From Hermatobates lingyangjiaoensis (taxonomy: Eukaryota; Arthropoda; Insecta; Hemiptera; Hermatobatidae), in contig JAPFBL010000255.1 in NCBI GenBank assembly GCA_026182355.1, positions 1,178,001 through 1,242,000 on the forward strand: 64,000 bases of DNA, given 5' to 3'. Made by a program: the position numbers and the translations under genes. The notes beneath the pieces were generated by a model. It searched no databases, had not been told where the DNA came from, and was given only the letters and a program-made list of their open reading frames with translations. Shown piece after piece: positions 57,111-64,000 of the stretch (its first letter is position 1; every line of letters starts with the position of its first letter).

Positions 57111-58619
57111 TTTAATTCCAATAGACTGGTTCTCCCATGTTTCTTTTATCAAGCCACACAGTTGTTTGATCATATTTCATTTAATTATAAATATTCATTT
57201 TTGTTAAAATTATTTTTTTAAGTAATGAATTGTGGGAAATATTCATTAATATATTTTTTTTATGGGGTAATATTAATTTAAACTTCTTTGTATGATGTAA
57301 AATTACCCTTAGCAAAAAGTGGAGTATGGAAATTATATTTTCCACATGATTTATTGAATATTGATTGACTTGCTTATTACTTGCAAAGTTATTTATAATT
57401 TACTTGCAAAATGTGTTCATTCAAATGGAGAGAATCCTAGTTCAACTGACATCTTAATATTTCAGTTCCTCAGAAATCCACAGTAGAAATGTAGTTTATT
57501 ATTGATCTTTGGTATGACTGGTATGTCACCCTACCTAGCAAAGGCATAACCCCGTGTAACTTTATGCGGCGTTTCTTCTCAGTTTAAATGAATCGCTTGT
57601 ATTTATATATTTTGCATTTTTAAGATCATAAGAAAATCGATATTACTCCTTACTTACCTCTCTCGGTTTCTTTCATCCTTCCTTCTGTAAGGAGTTGGTT
57701 CTGAATGTATCTCTAATATCTTCCTCCATCCCTCCTCTTACTCTTATGATTGAGTTCTCAAAAATCACCCTCCTTCTATTCTACTGTATCTCCTCCTTTT
57801 CTTCTCCAAATTTATTCCTCTGTATCACCAACTGTTCCTCCATTTTGTGAAAAATTTTATGTTAACTCTCGTTCCAACCCCATCTTATCACTCTGTTTAC
57901 TATCCCTCCTCCATGCTTGTTATACATCTATCTCTAACATTCTCTTTCTATAATTCTCCCTTTTAAGATTTGGGAAGGGAGAGAGATATAATGAGAGAAG
58001 GGGAAAGATCTCGCACAAACTCTTTTATATAAGAGAGAAGGAGGGATAGAGAGTGATGATAACAGATGGACTGTTTGTGAAGTTCGAATTGAAGTACTGT
58101 ACAACAGATTGAAGTCCAAGTTGTTTTTAAGCGATTGAAAGCGTTTAAGTGACATTCATTTACCCGCTTGGGCTAATTGCTAGTAAACCTGCTCCTTTCT
58201 GTTTAAACAGAAGTAGTGGTGAACAAAGTATGGTTTCTTCCCGCTTACGACATAAAGAAAATTGAGCAAGACACGTCAAACCATTATACACAGGTAGTGA
58301 GCTGAGTTTGACTTAAGTGCTTATGTAACTCGTACATCCAGGTAATTGATACGCCTTCATTGATTCAGGAATAGAAGAAGGGACATTACCCCCTCAATTC
58401 CGATATCACTTATGTTTAGATTAACTTCACCATTCGCATCTATTTATAGAGCTATGGACCTCTGTCTGAGTACTACAGTTGGAGCTGTTCTTCGTAAGAC
58501 AGTTTCCAGTATTACCCATTCCTATTCATGATATATTATGGTTGTTTGTTGAATCGGTCAATACCAGACATTTTTGGAAATGTTTGAATCGTTATAATAT
58601 TTGAAGGTAGATTTTTTGA
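57111..58619. other. Non-coding DNA with a CT-rich stretch
   Basis: A pyrimidine-rich stretch at about 57640-57945 (many TCCTCC and CTTCC units) flips to purine-rich at 57960-58060. The frames through it are compositional. Confidence 0.45.
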
Positions 58620-58830
58620 AAAGCTAGTTGCGGCCTTGCCGACGTGGGCTTGTCCGAGTGCTGCCTGGGCTCTGCTCCAAACGTCTTCAGCATACAATGA
58701 TCCCTCCCCGACTCGCGCCTCCTACACACTCACGACCATCTGGTCTCTTATCTGTCTCTAAATTCCTCCCAGTTCCTATTCGTCTCCTCACTGCTCACGC
58801 TCTTCTTACCTCTCTTATATACAAATAGCT
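58620..58830. promoter_or_regulatory. GC-richer island
   Basis: Begins abruptly with GTTGCGGCCTTGCCGACGTG (58628) and becomes pyrimidine-rich toward 58810. An open frame exists (58628-58828), but it is Pro/Leu/Ser-biased with no clear splice sites and no recognised domain. Either an unrecognised exon or, more likely, a regulatory block. Confidence 0.3.
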
Positions 58831-60870
58831 TGTGTCTGCTCTTGTTATTTCAATATCGACCAGATTGTTAATTAACTACGAAATATCATTATCGCTGTTG
58901 GACTGTGAATTCAAAATTGTTTGAATAGCATGTAAGTATTCAATATATTGTCTTCCTCCTTTTTGTAAGAATTCTTATTGAATTTTTCTTCATAAAATTG
59001 GTCCTTTAAAATTATAATTTTTCGTTTGTTCATTACAGAAAACAGTTCAATAATATTATACTAGTTCTTACTAGTATAATAGTAACTGATAGTTAAGATT
59101 TGTTCATATTCATATCGATTTGTCATATGAATGTTTGACTAAAAATATGTGTCATCAAGATCTAAGAAACAACCTGAAAGATTTTACCAAATCAAATTCC
59201 CTTTTATAGATGGTGTAAAAAAATGAAACGAAAATTTCAATATTACAAAAGTAGCACCATGACGTTTAAAATATTTATTTTTAAAATAGAAAAAAATTCC
59301 GGAATATTATTGATTTCTAGAATAAAACAAACGAGGCATTTGGGTTGGTTGGGTGTTTAATGACAACTCAATATGTGAAAGCTCTTCTGCTCTTATCAAT
59401 ATGCATGAGTCAATTAAATTATGAATTATTTTCCTCACAAAGTGGATAACGTAATATCATTAATCCTGTCACTGTTCACTTCACATAATGATTTGTATAA
59501 TAAAGTCAATTTGAATGAAAGAATAAATAGTTTATTCTATTGGAATTCACAACGAGGAAAGTTTACTTAACAATGACAATTTTTTCCACATATCAATATT
59601 TTTAACATTAGAAAGTATTTCTAATATTTTATAGAATTATACTTATTATTTAATTATTATCAATACTTACTATTTATTTTTAATGTTTTGTTTGGTACTA
59701 TTTCCACAGTGTGATTTTTAATTAGTTTTTAATTTCCTTATGGCTTTTTATATTTGGTCACTAGGAGAGCATTTTATCATAAAAACCACTCTAGTGCCTG
59801 CATAGCAACAACGAAATTTAAACAAAGTATTTAGTGGTTTTATATAAAACATTAAAATTTAGCAATCCTTTTACTTAAATAAAAGGATGAATTACAGAAG
59901 GACTCATTTGTATATCTCGATATGAGATATACATGATTTTCGAAGTCATGAAGAGTAAACAAATGTATCAAATTGGAGCAAGTTTAATTTCTAGGTTCAA
60001 AGAAATCTTCGTGCCAGATTTTAAGTATTCTTTAAAATTGTCAGAAACCTACTTCCATAGGGAAAAAGAAAGAATCATAGAATTTTGCAAACAAACACAT
60101 GTCACTAGAATCATTTATACAAAGTAAGATTGTTGAAGAAAGAATACAGTGAACAGTTTCAATGTTTGTTGAGAACCGCTGGTACCACCCGAGGGCGATA
60201 AGTAAGACAAATACTAACAACATTCATTACAGAAATTTGAAAAATATTTAAGACAATATGGTGTAATATTTAAAATGAAATGCAATATTTAACTTCACTT
60301 TCGAATCAAATATTCTCAGTATAAGAAATGTAGTTAGACTAAATTGGATTTAATATCCAAAATTCAGAGCGTTTTTCTTCATTATATCATTTTTACTTTT
60401 TATGTAATGAGGTAATAAATATATTGATGTATTCGAACGTGGTTCTTGAAAATGGATAATCCGCATACAAAGATAAGCTTTCCGCATTTCAAACGTTCTG
60501 TTCACAGTAAGATTCAAAGCTTTAGTTGAATTTCAATAAATAAAATTTTTTTTTTGGAAGAAAGGATGAAGATGAAATAAAAAGGTGAATATTTGTCTTA
60601 CGTGTCATGGGGGATATGTAGTGACATATAAAATCCCTGGCTTTGGATGACATTCTTTCGATTATTGGGAGTGACACATAGTAATGCAACATGAATTAAC
60701 CCTTGGAAAATACTACCCTACTCGGTGACAAGCATCAGTAAATACTTATTGTTTATATTTGTAACTTTCCCAGTTAAAAATTATGTATTATTAATATTAA
60801 GGTTTTTTTTAAACATATATATTGCATTTTTACGAAAGGCTGCATGCTACATGATGTCATTTTAAGTTGA
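58831..60870. other. AT-rich non-coding DNA
   Basis: No supported feature; the short frame at 59933-60127 has no splice support. Confidence 0.45.
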
Positions 60871-60874
60871 TTTA

Positions 60875-61126
60875 TAAACAAATGAATACTGATAACTGTT
60901 TTTCTCTCTCTTTTAAAAATTGCATTAAATAATTCATCTCATATAACATTGAAAAATAATAAACCCTTTTCCTGGCGGTGGTTGGATTTTCATTAAGCCT
61001 CATGATTTCATGGGCCTTCTCATAAAAATGGTGGAGGAAATTCCAGGCCGTTAGCACAGCATCCTCCTTGCGAATCCCATTCCGCTTCAAACGAGTCACT
61101 GGTCCTGCCAACCCTAACTGTCAGTC
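60875..61126 (-). CDS. Possible minus-strand coding exon, unidentified
   Basis: After a possible acceptor on the minus strand (TTGACTGACAG, exon from about 61117) the frame reads LGLAGPVTRLKRNGIRKEDA, continues through a helix-like WNFLHHFYEKAHEIMRLNE and runs open for about 80 codons. GC is raised between about 60970 and 61115. A weak donor could lie after TTARKR; otherwise the frame ends at a stop near 60872. Charged and aromatic residues look protein-like, but no family is recognised. It could be a terminal exon of a minus-strand gene or part of a conserved block. Confidence 0.33.
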
Positions 61127-61492
61127 AATTTTTATTTAAAAATTTATATTCTTTTGCCCACTATAGTTACAGCTGCATACTCGCAATTATCTAATATTTG
61201 GTTATTCTTTTCGATATTTCACTTGCCTTAAGCACTATTCCAATTTCCTAAATATTTGAACTAATTTGAAACATTCGTTTAAGAGAAAATGTTTAAAATC
61301 ATATATTTGACCAATAAGTGACTTTCCCATGATGCAGTATTTGCAAAAAAAACAATAAGACACATCTATATTATAGACCTCAATTTTTTTGTAAAATATG
61401 GCTTGATCCAGACTGTAGCGTGTCCACGAACGTTTGGTCAAACAGCCATCACGACACACACACACATATACATACGTGAGTTTTATTCGAAC

Positions 61493-61636
61493 AGATAGTG
61501 AGAAGGAACCTTATTCAAATTGACGGCGACGACAAAGAAAGTGGTGATCTTATCGGACATCTGAGAGTAAAAGTGGAGGAACAGAAAGTTTGGAAGGAGG
61601 AAGGCATAAGTCTATGTTTACACGGTGCCAAGTGAA
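61493..61636 (+). CDS. Possible terminal exon of about 47 codons
   Basis: After TTTTATTCGAACAG, a weak acceptor, the frame reads IVRRNLIQIDGDDKESGDLI, GHLRVKVEEQKVWKEEGISL and stops at TGA near 61634. The Glu/Lys/Asp-rich content and raised GC are coding-like, but the acceptor is poor and nothing is recognised. Confidence 0.22.
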
Positions 61637-62739
61637 AGACATATTATCGATTCGTCGGACATCAAGAATTGGAAGGAAGTTGTGACTGCCTAGTAAACTT
61701 TCTTCCGGTTAAATATGCCAGTTTCCGAACGTTCTCACTAGGTGAAATGGTTGATGAAATGGAATGTAATTTACAATTGTTTAATGAAGTTTATTGAATA
61801 GCGTATTCTATTAACTTTAATTAGAATTAGTAAACTTTTTTATAAAATTAACATCATTGGTACAAAATAGCACAAGTACCAGCTCTATCCACCTTCTGTC
61901 TGGCTACTTTTGAACTGGAATATATCCGTATAAATTGGTACTAAATCTTCTTTTGTATATGTTTTATTAAAGTTGACCTCAGTTCGGCATCACGTCTCCT
62001 TCCAGTGCCGTCTGTCTAGTATGTTGTGTTAGTTTCATCGTTTCCCATTACCCAGAATGGATGAAGGGAGGGTTGTTCAAAGGTCATGATATCTAAATAA
62101 ATGTATAAGGAAATCAAATAACTGGTTAGAAGAGACATTTTAAACTATAGATTTAATTAATATTGTATACCGGTGAATAAATGAATGTTATCTGAATATT
62201 TTGTTATGTAATATTGTTAGTCTATTCATTCAGGATGGTCATGTAATATTATTGAACCATATTATGTATTGTGTGCAGCTTTAGAAGAAAATGCCAACAG
62301 TCCATCCAGTAACACATTGGCAAAAGCCACTCCAATATTTTATGTCATAATTTCTAACTACCATATGTTTTACATATTTCTTTTTCGACCAGTAAGAGAG
62401 TAATCTTGCATACATGACCAATACATAAGCTTACGTTAAATAAAGATTATCCAAATTGGTCTTACTAGTCCGTAACACTCCGTGTGGATGTCGCCATCGA
62501 ATATTACAACTTGGAATTTATCTTTTTATAATCATTAATAATTTTTAGTTGTAACACTTATTGATACTAATGAATATTTCTGTGTTTATTTGATGAAAAG
62601 GCTACGAATCTAATACTTGTTTATTTTTTTTTTTAATATTTGTCATTATTGTACCAAGAATAGAATTCAGTGAGTACAGTTTTTTTTCTCAATTTCATCG
62701 TGATTATCTAGTTACTGGTAGCATTTAATGTGTTGGCTG
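61637..62739. other. AT-rich non-coding DNA
   Basis: No supported feature. Confidence 0.45.
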
Positions 62740-63020
62740 AATTACTCAAACAGTCTCCACAGCCTAGTGTAGTCGGCTTCATTTCTTTTTGTGATCCCTT
62801 CCTCTCATGACACTATTGCTATTTAATTGTGATTTAGCGTCATGTGCCTGAATTGGAGGCGTGTCTCCTCTAGAAGACATCAATTCTAGTGCCACTGGCT
62901 CACTGACCTCGGGCCTCATCAAGTCAATCAAGGTGTCCTCTCTTCAGTTCCATTGCTGTTTAAGCCATTTGAACAGCTCTTCACCTCCCTGGTCTGTCAA
63001 CTCATCCTAGATGCTTGAGG
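62740..63020. promoter_or_regulatory. GC-richer island with TALE-type sites
   Basis: Contains CATCAAGTCAATCAAGGTG (62917-62935), with a PBX/TALE-type TCAATCA core, and GGCGTGTCTCCTC (62859). The block is complex and non-repetitive, with no convincing exon. Candidate enhancer. Confidence 0.35.
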
Positions 63021-64000
63021 TCCCATAATTTATTTACTTTTGTTTAAACTTAATCCAAATACCCCCAGTATTCATTTACTATTAAGGCCAAGGCGAAGTT
63101 TTCACGAATCATTGAGTGTATATAATAATTAATTAACGCATGTGAAATGTTCGAATTATTTGCCCGATACCTCTTTATGATACGTTGTCATCCCCACTAT
63201 AGTTCACCACCTATTATGAAAATGGAAATCCCTGTATGTCTTGCTACTGTAATGGTTACTTGATCTTTGTTTCCATTTTGACATCCCTCTGTTAGTGATT
63301 CTAAATACCTTTTATCGATTTTTAAACTGTCCTAAATCAAACATTAAATTCCTATCACTATAACAAATCATTTGTAGTAAGTGAATGATAAACTACTTCA
63401 ACGATATTTATTCCCTTCAACATCCTGTGTTGTCAGTTACCGCAGTTAGGAAGCTTGTTACAAATTGTATGAATAAATTACATAAATATGCCTTGTGAAT
63501 TCCACTAGTAGCCATGTTTTCTAAAAGATGAGTGATTGATGTTGTCATTGATATTTACTTTCGAAATCTAGTTCAAAAATATTTAATAAAGTAATGACCA
63601 AAGTTCTTTAATAACATTATACCGTATTTTTTTATGAAAACATTTCCCAAATATGTTTAATTACTATTTAGTGTCTTTAACAGAAATATGAACAATAAAA
63701 CTTCAATATCTTTTGTAACTCATTGAATTGATTATGGATTAAAAAAATAAAGTAAATAAACAAATATGAAATATTATTAAAATAATACTTTATTATTAAA
63801 AAGTATTAATTTATTTATTTTTAAATACTTTAAATAAAAACTGTTTATTTTTCAATCATAGGGTAACAATACAATATTTAGGAACTCCTGAGCATAGTGG
63901 GATAGGAAATTCAGAAATAGCAGTAAGATCTTCGATATTAACAATGTTTTCGTCGATTCAGGTGTGAGTTATATGAAGTATACTGGTTTTGGTTGAAACA
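63021..64000. other. AT-rich non-coding DNA
   Basis: No supported feature; an inverted AT-rich run (AATACTTTATTATTAAAAAGTATT) lies at about 63784-63807. Confidence 0.45.

Noticed and set aside
1..64000. CRISPR arrays, operons, prophage or bacterial genes
   Set aside because: No regularly spaced direct repeats, no ribosome-binding-site-led gene clusters; composition and splice-bounded exon indicate eukaryotic nuclear DNA.

Overview
The window is AT-rich, non-coding-dominated nuclear DNA of an invertebrate, most likely an arthropod. A chelicerate would fit, but nothing here proves it. The evidence is long (TA)n tracts, tRNA-derived SINEs, a hAT-type MITE, Penelope-like (PLE) fragments and one long open exon ending in a GT splice donor. 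There is no operon structure and no prokaryotic gene.

Protein-coding content is sparse. The only confident host coding segment is a 186-codon first coding exon (8240-8797, + strand) of a Ser/Pro/Arg-rich protein I do not recognise. Weaker exon candidates lie at 30464-30590 and 45284-45337 (+), 60875-61126 (-) and 61493-61636 (+). The other recognisable protein is the GIY-YIG endonuclease end of a truncated Penelope-like retroelement (2850-3197, - strand). Between the repeats lie about 20 islands of 120-450 bp that are richer in GC and more complex than their surroundings. They look like promoter or enhancer elements strung along large introns of a regulated gene.

The most interesting layer is RNA. 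At least eight near-intact hammerhead-ribozyme motifs, plus a series of decayed ones, sit at the ends of PLE-type repeats. They occur mostly in head-to-head palindromic pairs beside (TA)n tracts (1.2-2.7 kb, 4.1-4.7 kb, 36.9-39.9 kb, 42.0-44.2 kb, 54.8-55.0 kb). They fall into subfamilies with different stems I-III. Several have the minimal, self-complementary stem III (ACGU, AUAU, AAUU, AGAUCU) known from PLE hammerhead variants that cleave as dimers.

Layout: 0-1.2 kb blank; 1.2-5.0 kb PLE cluster; 5.2-5.5 kb SINE; 6.2-6.6 kb GC island; 8.2-8.8 kb exon; 9-26 kb intron-like DNA with GC islands and a 300-bp inverted-repeat pair (11.4/13.7 kb); 27.8-28.2 kb hAT MITE; 30.5 kb possible exon; 33.2-33.5 kb SINE; 35.1-36.7 kb and 51.2-53.1 kb two copies of one interspersed repeat; 36.9-44.2 kb dense PLE palindromes; 45-64 kb intron-like DNA with GC islands and two weak exon candidates.
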